Part shown: positions 17,355 through 25,603 of the stretch, one piece after another
Position numbering within the stretch: the stretch's first letter is position 1
Layout of the letters: every line of letters begins with the position of its first letter
Assembly: GCF_014650335.1 (NCBI RefSeq)
Contig: NZ_BMUT01000001.1
Coordinates: forward strand, 487,037 to 551,036
Length of the DNA: 64,000 bases
From: Streptomyces hiroshimensis
GTDB taxonomy: Bacteria > Actinomycetota > Actinomycetes > Streptomycetales > Streptomycetaceae
Reading direction: 5' to 3'
Program-made: the position numbers and the translations under genes
The notes under the pieces: generated by a model
The model's input: the letters and a program-made list of their open reading frames with translations, nothing else
The model's database searches: none
What the model was told of the DNA's origin: nothing

Positions 17355-17560
17355 CGCAGGCCCTCGGCGTGAACGAGGTCGAGGTAGGCATCGCAGGTCT
17401 CGCCGGACCAGGTCGCCGGGTCACCGTGCGCCGCCACGAACGCCGCCCCCGGGCAGTCCTCGGGCGGGTCCACGAGCGGCTTCACGGAAGCGTGCAGGCG
17501 CTGCTGCAACGTCAGCCTGGGGGAGGGCCCGGGCACGGCAGTACGAGGGAAAACGGGCAT
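17351..17560 (-). CDS. hypothetical small protein, first gene of the radical SAM operon (69 aa)
   Basis: A short Pro-rich protein starting at ATG 17560 with GGAG upstream. Its TGA overlaps the next GTG (GTGA). It has a single Cys pair (EDCPGAAF, GETCDAYLDL) and no membrane segment. The family is not recognised. It is divergent from the Scr1-type regulator gene, with about 230 bp between them that should hold the operon promoter. Confidence 0.5.
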   Translation of the reverse strand: MPVFPRTAVPGPSPRLTLQQRLHASVKPLVDPPEDCPGAAFVAAHGDPATWSGETCDAYLDLVHAEGLR

Positions 17561-17794
17561 GGGGTCTCCACGAGGGGCGGGAGTTGTTGGCGGCGTGGCC
17601 GGCCGCCGCTACTCATCGCCTCGGGACACGGCGGCCCACCACGCGCAGGGCAGGCCGGGCCCCGGCATCGGAGTCTTCAAGGACCCGGCCAGGTCACCCA
17701 CCGTAGGACCGCCTCCAGCGGGGTCGCCATGCTTGCGGTATCGACGTTTGAGGCCGTATATCAGTTGACGTGCTGATACCTCAGGGAGGCAACG

Positions 17795-18652
17795 ATGCCT
17801 GCACCAAGGGAACTTGATCCATTACGAGACCTCGCGTCACTCGCCGGCAAGATGCTTCGCAACCGCCGCAAGGCCAAGGGGCTGACGCAGGCCGGTCTCG
17901 GAGCGCTGATCCCACTCTCGCAAGCCATGATCGCCGGAATTGAGCTGGGCAAGGAGGTCCCCAGCGCCGAGGCCGGCAAGCTTCTCGACGATGCCGTGGG
18001 CGGGGACGGAGAACTGGCCGCGATGTGGCACCACGTCCGCAAAGACCTTCACACGCAGGCTACGTATCCGGTGTGGTCCCACGCCTACCTCACCGCCGAA
18101 GCGGAAGCGACCCGCATCCAGCATTTCGCAAACATCGTCCCCGGCGTGACTCAGACCGAGGACTACGCACGCTCGATCATCACGTCCGCTGCGCCACTGT
18201 TCGGCGGCGACATCGAAGACAAGGTCGAGGCGCGGATGGAACGCAAGATCATCCTCGACCGCGATGACCCCGTGTGGTTCTGGAGCATCCTGGACGAGTC
18301 GGCGCTCTACCGGGTCGTGGGCAGCCACGATGTCATGTGCGCCCAGCTGACCCACCTGCTGGACCTCGCCGCACGCCCCCGCATCACGTTCCGCGTCCTG
18401 CCCTACGACAGAGGCATGCCCGGCGGGGTGATCTCCATCGGAGCGCTCCTGCTGCTGTCCCGACCGGGGAAAAACGAGGCAGTGTACTGGGAGAGCGGCC
18501 TCAACGGCGCTTTCTTGGAGGTGCCAAGGGAAGTGGAGGTATACAGGTCCTTCTACGACCATCTGGACCTGGACGTCCTGTCCCCGCAGGCGTCAACTGA
18601 TCTGATCCGTAAGGCACGTGAGGAGCACCATGCACGCTGCGAGCACCACTGA
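17795..18652 (+). CDS. XRE/Scr1-family regulator (DUF5753)
   Basis: A 285-aa protein with an N-terminal helix-turn-helix (LRNRRKAKGLTQAGLGALIP, residues ~22-41) and a C-terminal DUF5753 domain (VPGVTQTEDYARS, then WESGLNGAFLEVPREVEVY). GGGAGG lies five bases before the ATG. Such proteins pair with a DUF397 gene in a proposed toxin-antitoxin-like or developmental switch. The partner gene overlaps its 3' end. It may also control the divergent radical SAM operon; that is inference from position. Confidence 0.85.
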   Translation: MPAPRELDPLRDLASLAGKMLRNRRKAKGLTQAGLGALIPLSQAMIAGIELGKEVPSAEAGKLLDDAVGGDGELAAMWHHVRKDLHTQATYPVWSHAYLTAEAEATRIQHFANIVPGVTQTEDYARSIITSAAPLFGGDIEDKVEARMERKIILDRDDPVWFWSILDESALYRVVGSHDVMCAQLTHLLDLAARPRITFRVLPYDRGMPGGVISIGALLLLSRPGKNEAVYWESGLNGAFLEVPREVEVYRSFYDHLDLDVLSPQASTDLIRKAREEHHARCEHH

Positions 18653-18833
18653 ACTTACCTGGCGCAAGTCCAGCCACAGCGGTAACGGAACCGAGTGCGT
18701 CGAAGTCTCCGACGACCTTCCTGGCGTCGTGCCGGTCCGGGATTCGAAGAGGAAGAGCGGGCCGATCATCACCTTCACCGGCGCGGCTTGGACCTCGTTC
18801 GTCGACGAGATCCAGTCCGAGCGCATCGTCTGA
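18630..18833 (+). CDS. DUF397 protein
   Basis: A 67-aa protein with the hallmark LTWRKSSHSGNGTECVEVSD and VPVRDSK of DUF397, the small partner of Scr1-type regulators. The ATG at 18630 is preceded by GAGGAG and overlaps the regulator gene by 23 bp. A strong terminator follows. Confidence 0.9.
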   Translation: MHAASTTELTWRKSSHSGNGTECVEVSDDLPGVVPVRDSKRKSGPIITFTGAAWTSFVDEIQSERIV

Positions 18834-18848
18834 TCGCGTAGCACGCAA

Positions 18849-18883
18849 GTGGCCACTCCCCAGATGAGTTGGGGAGTGGCCAC
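18849..18883. terminator. strong hairpin terminator
   Basis: A perfect 14-bp stem (GTGGCCACTCCCCA and its complement) with a seven-base loop lies just after the DUF397 stop, with a short T-rich tail. Confidence 0.85.
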
Positions 18884-19423
18884 AGTGTTTGCGTGGACCG
18901 CCAGTGTATGCAGCGATGAGTCGTCACGGGCAGAGGCGCTGCGCACCGCACCACGGGTTGTGTTCACCAGCTCCAGGCGGAGGAGGTCACCAACATGGCC
19001 TGGGAGGATGTGGAAGCTCTTCCCGACGAGCAGCTGGGACGATGTGTCGCCGCAGCCCTCAGGTGACCGCTTGGCCGCGCCCCTACGTCGGCCCGCTTCC
19101 GTCACCCCCGGGGCGGAGGCGGCTTTGGATGCTCCCCCCACTGGGGGGTATCCAAAGCTTCAACTTGCTCGGCCTCGGCCGGGCCGCGGGAGCAATGCTC
19201 TTGCGATAACTTGCTCGCCCTCAGGCGACCTGGCGAAGAGTGTCTTCGCCGATAACTTGCTTCGCCCGGAGCTGGGTGAGCGGGGATCTCTGGTCGGGGG
19301 TGGAGGAGGGGCGGGATTGCGCTGTTCGCGCATCGGCGGGCCATCTGTCGGTGAGCTGGGGGGAGAAGGAGTGAGTTCGCCCCAGGAGCCTCTGGGGCGA
19401 GGAGCTTGCGGACCGGGCTGGGT
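18884..19423. other. gene-free spacer with hairpin
   Basis: No frame here looks coding. It contains the stem-loop at 19123-19157 and two copies of GATAACTTGCT (about 19205 and 19251), each next to CG-rich inverted arms. It separates the DUF397 unit from the integrative element. Confidence 0.5.
19123..19157. terminator. hairpin between converging units
   Basis: CTTTGGAT (19123-19130) pairs with ATCCAAAG (19150-19157), with an inner CCCCCC/GGGGGG stem. It could terminate the minus-strand DUF2637 transcript. Confidence 0.55.
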
Positions 19424-20215
19424 CTATGCGGCGTCGACCCGGTCTTGGTCGAGTTCGTCCTGGAGGAAGCCCTTGACCTCGTCCAGGCGTTCACGGCCGA
19501 TGCCGAAGCCCTTGTCGCGGATGGCCTTCTCGATGTGGCGACGGGATACGTGGCCGCCACGTCCCAGCGGTGCGGTGCGGCCGATCTCGATGGCCTGTTC
19601 CAACGTGGCGCTCGGCTGCTGGCCGGGCCGTCCGGCGGGCCGCTTTTTGGGCTGAGCCACTTGATAGGTGGCGTCCGGAGCCACATCGCTGACCGGCGCC
19701 GGTTCCGGGGTAGTTGTGGCGCCACTTGCGGCGATGTGGCTGGGCTCTTCGTATGGCTCCGTCTGGGTGGGACGGCGCTGGACGAGTAGGTAGAGGTGGA
19801 CGGCGCCGGCGAGGGCGAGTGGGGCGATGGCGGAGATGACGCCGACGGTGATGTCGTCGAGCGCGAGTCCGCTCCGGCGGGTCTGTTCGTTGAGACGGAC
19901 GGCGTGCAGGACGTTGGCCCAGATGCTCGTGCCGGTGGCGATGCCGACCAGCGCTGAGACGTACAAGCGAGGCCGCAGGGGCGAGGTGCGCAGGACGAGC
20001 AGGGCGCCGATGCCGATGGCGATGAAGCCGTCGATCACGAGGGGGAAGGCGTAGGTGAGCACCTGGTGGATGTGGCTGGCGGCGGCCATCTGACGCAGGG
20101 CGTCGTAGGAGAGGGCGAAGGCGGCCAGGGCCAGCAGGGCCACACCGGTGCGGATCAAGGTGGCGAGGGCCGCTGGTACGGAGACGGAGGTGAGAGTGGT
20201 GGTGGGCGAGGGCAA
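19424..20215 (-). CDS. DUF2637 membrane protein (Spd-like)
   Basis: The protein has four hydrophobic segments (LIRTGVALLALAAFALS; FPLVIDGFIAIGIGALLVL; YVSALVGIATGTSIWANVL; VISAIAPLALAGAVHLYLL), then a polar linker and a C-terminal helical domain. DUF2637 proteins are typical of Streptomyces plasmids and integrative elements and are linked to plasmid spread. The start is uncertain: TTG 20215 has GGAG ten bases upstream. A longer N-terminus beginning near TDTPSTPT has no proper start codon. It lies downstream of the DUF3631 ATPase. Confidence 0.75.
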   Translation of the reverse strand: MPSPTTTLTSVSVPAALATLIRTGVALLALAAFALSYDALRQMAAASHIHQVLTYAFPLVIDGFIAIGIGALLVLRTSPLRPRLYVSALVGIATGTSIWANVLHAVRLNEQTRRSGLALDDITVGVISAIAPLALAGAVHLYLLVQRRPTQTEPYEEPSHIAASGATTTPEPAPVSDVAPDATYQVAQPKKRPAGRPGQQPSATLEQAIEIGRTAPLGRGGHVSRRHIEKAIRDKGFGIGRERLDEVKGFLQDELDQDRVDAA

Positions 20216-20403
20216 GGGTGGGGTGCTCCAGGAGGTGGGGGTGGAGGGTGTGTCCGTGACGGGTGGGGACCCGTTGCGACTCGTCGCGTGCCTGGTCAGA
20301 GCAGGTACGGGACAGGCGTTGATGTCGGGTCGACTCGTTGCGGGCTGGTGAGTCGTCCCGGCTCTGACCTGCGTGGCGACGGGTGGGGACGGGTGGTGTC
20401 GGG

Positions 20404-21621
20404 TCAGGGGCCGGTCGTGGGTTCTGGCTCGGCCGTCGGCTCGGACTCGGGGCAGTAGCGAGCCCAGGCGTCGGTGAATTGCAGGCGGGTGAAGCCCTTG
20501 GCCTGGTGGCCGTCGGGGAAGCGGCGGTTGGCCGAGCCGATGCCGTAGTCCTTCAGCAGGAGCTGCAGCCCGCGTGCGGTCAGGCCCTTGTCGCTGTACC
20601 CCGGCCAGGGGGACTCGGCGTCCTCGTTCAGGGAGTCGATCAGGCGGCTGGTGCGGATGATCGCCGGGTTTCCTTCGGCGGCGAAGACGCGGCGGATGTC
20701 GGCGAGGAGGCGGATGTTCAGGGCGCTGTTGTCCTGGTCCTGCTCGGCCTCGTGCTTCGTCATCGCCAGGCAGGCGGCGCGGGCGGCCTCGGGCCAGGGG
20801 CCTCCAGCGAGGTCGGCGACGACGATGAGCGGCTCCCATGTGTCGGCGGCGCGGTCCTCGACCGGCATCGGCGGCGTGAGGTCCATCGCGGTGGCGTGGA
20901 GCGGGGCGAGCCAGGCCACGAGGCGGTCGCGCAGGGCATGCAGGGCGGGGGTGTCGCGGACGGTGCGGAACTCCGCGACCTTCTCGCCCGGCCTGCGGCG
21001 GCGCATCCGGATGACGACCGAGCGGTCCATGATCGTGTCGGGTAGTTCACCGATGCCGGCGAGGGCGGCCATGGCAAAGGTGGGGAACTTCGACACCTCG
21101 TGGTTGGGGCCGGAGACTCTCAGAGTGGGGCGGTTGCGCTGGTGACCGGCGTTGAGCAGGCCGCGCATCTCCTCGTTCTTCTCCGCGACCTTCGCCGAGC
21201 CGAAGAGGGTATCGGCCTCATCTACCAGCAGGGTGGGCGGGTTCTCGGTGATCGACCGGAAGACCGCTGCCGGGGAGGCGTTGACCGTGATCAGCGGGTC
21301 GTGGACGCTTTCGGTGACCACGTCCAGCAGGCGTGACTTGCCGCATCGCTTGGCCGGGCCGACGACCGCGAGGCGTGGGGCGTGCTGCCACGCGGTCTGC
21401 AGGTGAGTGGCCGCCACCCACAGCGTCACCGCGGTGAGTGCGTCCTCGTTTGGCAGCACCACGTAACGCCGGAACTGTGCCCGCAGGTCGGACAGCACCT
21501 GCTCGCCTTCGGAGGGCTGGGCGGGGTCGGGCTGGGATACAGCCGGTTCGCCGGGGACGGCGATCGGCGGCCAGGACGGCTGAGCGTCTTCGGGGGAGGG
21601 TATTGGGGCGGCGGCTTCCAA
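20404..21621 (-). CDS. DUF3631 ATPase of the integrative element
   Basis: A 405-aa P-loop protein with a Walker A-like GPAKRCGKSRLLD and Walker B TLLVDEADTLF, then a sensor region (HQRNRPTLRVSG) and the DUF3631 C-terminal domain. Such proteins lie in the replication modules of actinobacterial integrative elements and probably act as helicase or initiator ATPases. The start is TTG 21621, because GAAGGAG sits five bases before it; the longer frame to 21849 lacks a ribosome site. Confidence 0.8.
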   Translation of the reverse strand: MEAAAPIPSPEDAQPSWPPIAVPGEPAVSQPDPAQPSEGEQVLSDLRAQFRRYVVLPNEDALTAVTLWVAATHLQTAWQHAPRLAVVGPAKRCGKSRLLDVVTESVHDPLITVNASPAAVFRSITENPPTLLVDEADTLFGSAKVAEKNEEMRGLLNAGHQRNRPTLRVSGPNHEVSKFPTFAMAALAGIGELPDTIMDRSVVIRMRRRRPGEKVAEFRTVRDTPALHALRDRLVAWLAPLHATAMDLTPPMPVEDRAADTWEPLIVVADLAGGPWPEAARAACLAMTKHEAEQDQDNSALNIRLLADIRRVFAAEGNPAIIRTSRLIDSLNEDAESPWPGYSDKGLTARGLQLLLKDYGIGSANRRFPDGHQAKGFTRLQFTDAWARYCPESEPTAEPEPTTGP

Positions 21622-21901
21622 GGCGGCTCCTTCACTGGTGGTCGCATCGAGAGACCACCTCGGGGAATGGGTGGGGCATCCGGCGTTGTCGGGGTGCGTG
21701 GACAACACAGCCACACCCGGTGCGTGAAAGTCCAGCCTTGGCACTGGAATTCGCGACAGCTCGTTTCGCCGGTCCATTTGACTGTAAGACCGGGATCCCG
21801 GTTGGCGAAATAACCCCGGAAATTCGCCGGCGGTCGGCGCATCGCTCACAGCAGACAGAGAAACGTTCCCAGGCGGCAGGCGCGCAAGCTACAACACACC
21901 G

Positions 21902-22174
21902 ATGCCGCCACGCCCACTCGAAATCGGACCCGCCGGACGAGCCGCCGCCCGTGCCATCGAACGCGCCCGCATCGCCCGCGGTCACTCGCAGCGCCAGCTC
22001 GCCGCCCGCGTCACCGCACTCGGTCGGCCCATGACCTTCACCGCGCTTTCCCGCATCGAACGCACAGTCCGCCGTTGCGACATCGACGACCTCGTCGCCA
22101 TCGCAGCCGCCCTCGGAATCTCGCCCCAGACCCTCCTCGCCGGCCCTGAGCCGGTCGGAGCGGGCGCAATGTAG
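21902..22174 (+). CDS. XRE-family helix-turn-helix protein (90 aa)
   Basis: A small DNA-binding protein with an HTH at about residues 23-60 (ARGHSQRQLAARVTALG... TFTALSRIER). It is divergent from the DUF3631 operon and lies before xis and int, which suits a repressor or activator of the element. There is no Shine-Dalgarno. A TACAAC hexamer about six bases upstream would suit a leaderless message. Confidence 0.7.
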   Translation: MPPRPLEIGPAGRAAARAIERARIARGHSQRQLAARVTALGRPMTFTALSRIERTVRRCDIDDLVAIAAALGISPQTLLAGPEPVGAGAM

Positions 22175-22289
22175 CCGACGATCTCCGGTTTCCCTAACCG
22201 GGGACTCTCCGGACCATTGATCGTCCTGGCGCTCTCCCGGCAGTCGAGGTGCGCTGCTCCTTTCTGCCCGCCGATTTAAGGAATCCCGC

Positions 22290-22607
22290 TTGTCTGTCGT
22301 CACCCCCATTTCCTCTCGTTCTTTCCCCGAAGCCGGAGGCGACCCCACCATCGGTCGTGCATTTCTCGGGGTGAAGGACGCGGCCGCATACCTCGGGCTT
22401 TCGCCCCGCACGTTGTACGTCTGGCGCCACCGTCGGCAGGGGCCGCCGAGCTTCCGAATGGGAGCCCACAGGCGAGTGACGTACCGGCTCGATGCTCTCG
22501 ACGCGTGGATACGCGAGCAGGAGCAGGCGGACTCTCGTTCGAACCCCGCCTTGAACCCCGTGAGCGCGGCTCCGAAGCGCCGCGTCGGCTACTCGGCCAC
22601 GGCCTGA
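22290..22607 (+). CDS. xis: excisionase (Xis)-like HTH protein
   Basis: A 105-aa protein with a MerR/Xis-type winged helix (FLGVKDAAAYLGLSPRTLYVWRHRRQGPPSFRMG, residues ~25-58). This DNA-bending factor sets the direction of integrase-mediated recombination. The start is TTG 22290, with AAGGA seven bases before it. The integrase gene follows by 45 bp. Confidence 0.8.
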   Translation: MSVVTPISSRSFPEAGGDPTIGRAFLGVKDAAAYLGLSPRTLYVWRHRRQGPPSFRMGAHRRVTYRLDALDAWIREQEQADSRSNPALNPVSAAPKRRVGYSATA

Positions 22608-22652
22608 CGCCCCAGCGCCAACGGCACTCCCACCCCGATCCTGAGGAAGTAC

Positions 22653-23900
22653 TTGGCCGGCTACATCGAAGACCGCTGGATCAACAAGAAGAAGGACCCC
22701 ACCAGCGGCAAGCGGGAGCGCACCACCCGCTATGGGAAGGGCTCGCGGTATCGCGTCGCCGGGATCCCCGGCGTACGGAACATGTCGTTTGACACGCTGG
22801 AGGACGCCAAGGCGTGGCTTCGCAGGGCCGGAACCGACAGCGAACGCGGCGAGTTCGTCGACCCGCGTGACGGCTCCATCCCGCTGACCGACTACGTCAC
22901 CCGCTTCTGGAAGGAGGGCGTACGGGGCGCGCCCGGCACGATCAAGCGTGTCGACGAGCGCGTACGCCTCCACATCCTTCCGCACCTCGGCACGGTGGGA
23001 CTGAGGGACATCTCTGCGACCGTCCTGCGCGGCTACATCGCCACGCTGGAAGGAGAATGCGCGCCGCGCTACGCCCGGCAGATCCTGACCACCCTCTCGA
23101 ACGTCTTCGAGACGGCCATCGACGACAAGCGCCTGGTACGCAATCCGATGCGTGCCAAGTCGGTGCGGTGGCCCAAGGTGCCGGAGGACCAGCGGGAAGC
23201 ATGGCCGCTGGAGACCGCGCAGCGCGTGCGGGACGCGATCAAAGCGCGGTACCGCATTGCCGTCGTGGTCGCGCTCGGCTGCGGGCTTCGGCAGGGAGAG
23301 GTCTTCGGCCTATCGCCGGAGGACGTCGACTTCCAGCGCGGGATCATACGCGTGCGAAGGCAGGTCCAACTACTCAATGGCCGCTTGTACTTCACCCTTC
23401 CTAAGGGCGGGAAGACGCGCATCGTCGATATGCCCCGGTCCGTCGCCGCCGAACTGGCCACTCACTTCCTCCAGCACCCAGCCGTCGAGGTGGAGCTGCC
23501 CTGGGGCGGCCCGGAGCCGGAGCGGGAGAAACGATCGTTCCCGCTCGTCCTGACGACGACGTACGGCAACGCGCTGCGGGCCAACATCTTCAACGACGAG
23601 GTCTGGAAGCCCGCCCTCGCGGCGGCCGGGGTCATCCCCATGCGGGAGAAGGGGAAGCGCTGGAAGGCGTCCCGCAAGGACGGCTTCCACGTCCTCCGGC
23701 ACACCTACGCCTCGATCATCCTCGAAGCCGGCGAATCCGTCGTCACCCTCGCCCGATGGCTCGGCCACTCCAGCCCGACCATCACCCTCGACCACTACGC
23801 CCACTTCATGCCGGAGGCCGGCGGCAAGGGGCGTGCTGCGCTCGATGCGCTGCTCGGCCCGATCCCCGAGCACGTCCCGGAGAACCTGGTCGCGGTCTGA
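22653..23900 (+). CDS. int: tyrosine-family integrase
   Basis: A 415-aa site-specific recombinase. The N-terminal arm-binding region (SRYRVAGIPGVRN) is followed by an SAM-like core-binding domain and a catalytic domain with R in GCGLRQGE, HVLRHTYAS, WLGHSSPTITLDHY including the His and the nucleophilic Tyr. The start is TTG 22653 with GAGGAAG upstream. No tRNA gene or obvious att core was found next to it, so the attachment site is not placed. Confidence 0.9.
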   Translation: MAGYIEDRWINKKKDPTSGKRERTTRYGKGSRYRVAGIPGVRNMSFDTLEDAKAWLRRAGTDSERGEFVDPRDGSIPLTDYVTRFWKEGVRGAPGTIKRVDERVRLHILPHLGTVGLRDISATVLRGYIATLEGECAPRYARQILTTLSNVFETAIDDKRLVRNPMRAKSVRWPKVPEDQREAWPLETAQRVRDAIKARYRIAVVVALGCGLRQGEVFGLSPEDVDFQRGIIRVRRQVQLLNGRLYFTLPKGGKTRIVDMPRSVAAELATHFLQHPAVEVELPWGGPEPEREKRSFPLVLTTTYGNALRANIFNDEVWKPALAAAGVIPMREKGKRWKASRKDGFHVLRHTYASIILEAGESVVTLARWLGHSSPTITLDHYAHFMPEAGGKGRAALDALLGPIPEHVPENLVAV

Positions 23901-23902
23901 GC

Positions 23903-23936
23903 AACGGGTGGCACAGCACACGCTGTGCCACCCGTT
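23903..23936. terminator. terminator after integrase
   Basis: A perfect 15-bp stem (AACGGGTGGCACAGC and its complement) with the tetraloop ACAC lies immediately after the integrase stop. It also separates it from the convergent Mrr-like gene. Confidence 0.85.
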
Positions 23937-23962
23937 CTCGTTGGTGCGTCGCGGCGCGCGGG

Positions 23963-24649
23963 TCATGCCGCTCGACGCCACGGCAAGCGGGAGCCTCCCG
24001 TGGGCAGCTCGAGCAGTTCGTGCAGGGGCCTGCCCTTGTGGGCCCAACGGTTCAGCCGGTCGCGGTCCACCCACCGCACGCCGTGTCGGTCGCCCCAAGC
24101 CGTGGCGTCGCGGGTGAACGAGCCGTTGGTGACGACGACCGCGTGGTCCGCCTTGTGCACGGGACCCGCCGTGCCCTTCACCTGGTACGTCACCGACGAG
24201 CCGACCTTGCCGCCGACCCGTGTGTGTTTGGCCTGCACCACGACCCGCCCTAGGGAGGGCCGGACGCCGATCACGTCGGCGGCCTGGTCCCCAGCCCGGC
24301 CCACCTTCCTGGCCGCCCAGCCGTCGCGGACGAGGAGGTCGCGCAGCGCGTACTCGAACTGCCCGTCGTCCATAGCATCGAGCTCCGCCAGGGTGATGTG
24401 CAGACGAGCCAGCCGTTCACTGTCTGCGCGATCCCGGCGGTGGCCCCATACCCGGAGGCCAGCTACGGCGACGGCCAAGGCGAAGACGACCAAGAGCAGC
24501 AGCGGCCAGGCCGCAGCGGCCCTCGTCATCAGGTTCGATGCGGCCTGCGCCAGTGCGACCGTGACCGCGAGGGCCACGGCTGCCGCACCCAGGGCGTCCG
24601 TGGTGCTGCGCGGTCGCCACTGGAGCCTTCGCCACGGTCGGGCTGTCAC
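23963..24649 (-). CDS. Mrr-like restriction endonuclease with membrane segments
   Basis: A 228-aa protein with two N-terminal hydrophobic stretches (LGAAAVALAVTVALAQAAS; WPLLLLVVFALAVAVAGL) followed by an Mrr-type nuclease domain: FEYALRDLLVRDGW, then GDQAADVIG, VVVQAKHT (the Q-x-K core) and VVVTNGSFTRDA. Family members cut DNA, often modified DNA, or act in plasmid maintenance. The GTG start overlaps the TGA of the small upstream gene (GTGA). Confidence 0.8.
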   Translation of the reverse strand: MTARPWRRLQWRPRSTTDALGAAAVALAVTVALAQAASNLMTRAAAAWPLLLLVVFALAVAVAGLRVWGHRRDRADSERLARLHITLAELDAMDDGQFEYALRDLLVRDGWAARKVGRAGDQAADVIGVRPSLGRVVVQAKHTRVGGKVGSSVTYQVKGTAGPVHKADHAVVVTNGSFTRDATAWGDRHGVRWVDRDRLNRWAHKGRPLHELLELPTGGSRLPWRRAA

Positions 24650-24858
24650 TGCCCGCCCGCCGGCGCGGAGGCGACCGGCTGCGGGGCGGGCTGCTGCTCG
24701 GCGTCGCCGTCGCCGAACCCGAAGATCTGGCCCCAGAGCCATACCACCGCACACAAGCCGGCCACGGCCCAGACGCTCAGCCCCTTGGCGGACTTGGGCC
24801 CCGGCTTGCGGCGGAGGTGGCTTCGTACGCGCACGTATCCGTCCGGAACCTTCGGCAT
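24646..24858 (-). CDS. small single-TM protein coupled to the Mrr-like gene (70 aa)
   Basis: The product starts MPKVPDGYVRVRSHLRRKPG, has one hydrophobic helix (LSVWAVAGLCAVVWLWGQIFG) and a Pro/Ala/Gln-rich tail. ATG 24858 has GGGGAGGGG about seven bases upstream. The stop overlaps the Mrr-like start, so the pair is coupled. Its function is unknown. Confidence 0.65.
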   Translation of the reverse strand: MPKVPDGYVRVRSHLRRKPGPKSAKGLSVWAVAGLCAVVWLWGQIFGFGDGDAEQQPAPQPVASAPAGGQ

Positions 24859-25258
24859 GCCGCATCCCCTCCCCATTGGTCCGCGCTGCGCGGACCTCTA
24901 GTTCGGTTGTAGCGGTGCCCACTGACAGAACCTGATGCCCCGTCATGATCGTGCGGGAGGTGCTGGTGTAAGTCGGCCACGCCTTCGCGAGTGTCTACCG
25001 GCCCTCGCGGTCCTCTGGTCTGCGCCGAGGCTTTCCGGCGGGCGCCGCGCTGCGGATGCGCAAGGCGCTCCGAATGGCCTGTTCCTGTGGAGTGCGGCGA
25101 GCAGCGGCTGCGCCGGGCGCCGCCCCTCGATGAGGTGGAGGCTCTGAGCCCGGTCGGCCCGCTGTCGCGCATTCTCCCCAGATTCTCCCCAGGCGGCCTC
25201 CGGAAGCACGATCCGTGATTCGCTGGCGCTAATTCGATCAAGGTTGTGGGGTGAGTGG
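24859..25258. other. gene-free spacer
   Basis: No convincing gene was seen. It ends with one copy (25170-25189) of the 20-bp direct repeat described below. Confidence 0.4.
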
Positions 25259-25603
25259 CTACAGCCAGTCGCGCTTCTTGAAGATGATGTACAGGCTCGT
25301 GCACACCACCGCCATCAGCACAATCGCGAACGGATACCCGCCCGCCCAGTGCAGCTCCGGCATGTTGTCGAAGTTCATGCCGTAGATCGTCCCCACCAAC
25401 GTCGGCGCGAACAGAATCGCCGCCCACGACGAGATCTTCTTGAAGTCGTCACCCTGACCGCGCTGACCTGCGGAAAATGATTGAGTGGGCGCTCTGACCT
25501 GCAGCGATGCCTCTCTCCGGCCCTTTCGTCGTGCTACCCGCTGATGCGGCCGAACCTCCCCAGCCGCTCCCCCAACGGGGCTTCATTCTCCCCAGATTCT
25601 CCC
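25170..25603. repeat. 20-bp direct repeats flanking a corA fragment
   Basis: CATTCTCCCCAGATTCTCCC occurs at 25170-25189 and again at 25584-25603, 414 bp apart on the same strand. The C-terminal end of a corA-like gene lies between them. Each copy is itself a near-duplicate of TTCTCCCCAGA. The repeats may mark an insertion or deletion event. Confidence 0.6.
25259..25455 (-). pseudogene. C-terminal fragment of CorA-family Mg2+ transporter
   Basis: The minus strand reads DDFKKISSWAAILFAPTL, then GTIYGMNFDNMPELHW with the CorA signature GMN, the last transmembrane helix (YPFAIVLMAVVCTSLYIIF) and the basic end KKRDWL. Only about 64 residues remain of the usual ~330; the cytoplasmic funnel is gone. 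It stops at a TAG at 25259-25261. Confidence 0.8.

Noticed and set aside
10196..17560. Reading the operon as a mycofactocin cluster
   Set aside because: A creatininase-family and radical SAM genes are present, but no MftA-like peptide or MftB, MftD or MftF partners were recognised, and the ASST-like and GT2 arrangement differs.
23900..24000. tRNA-derived att site after the integrase
   Set aside because: No tRNA 3' end or matching repeat is visible; only a terminator hairpin is present.
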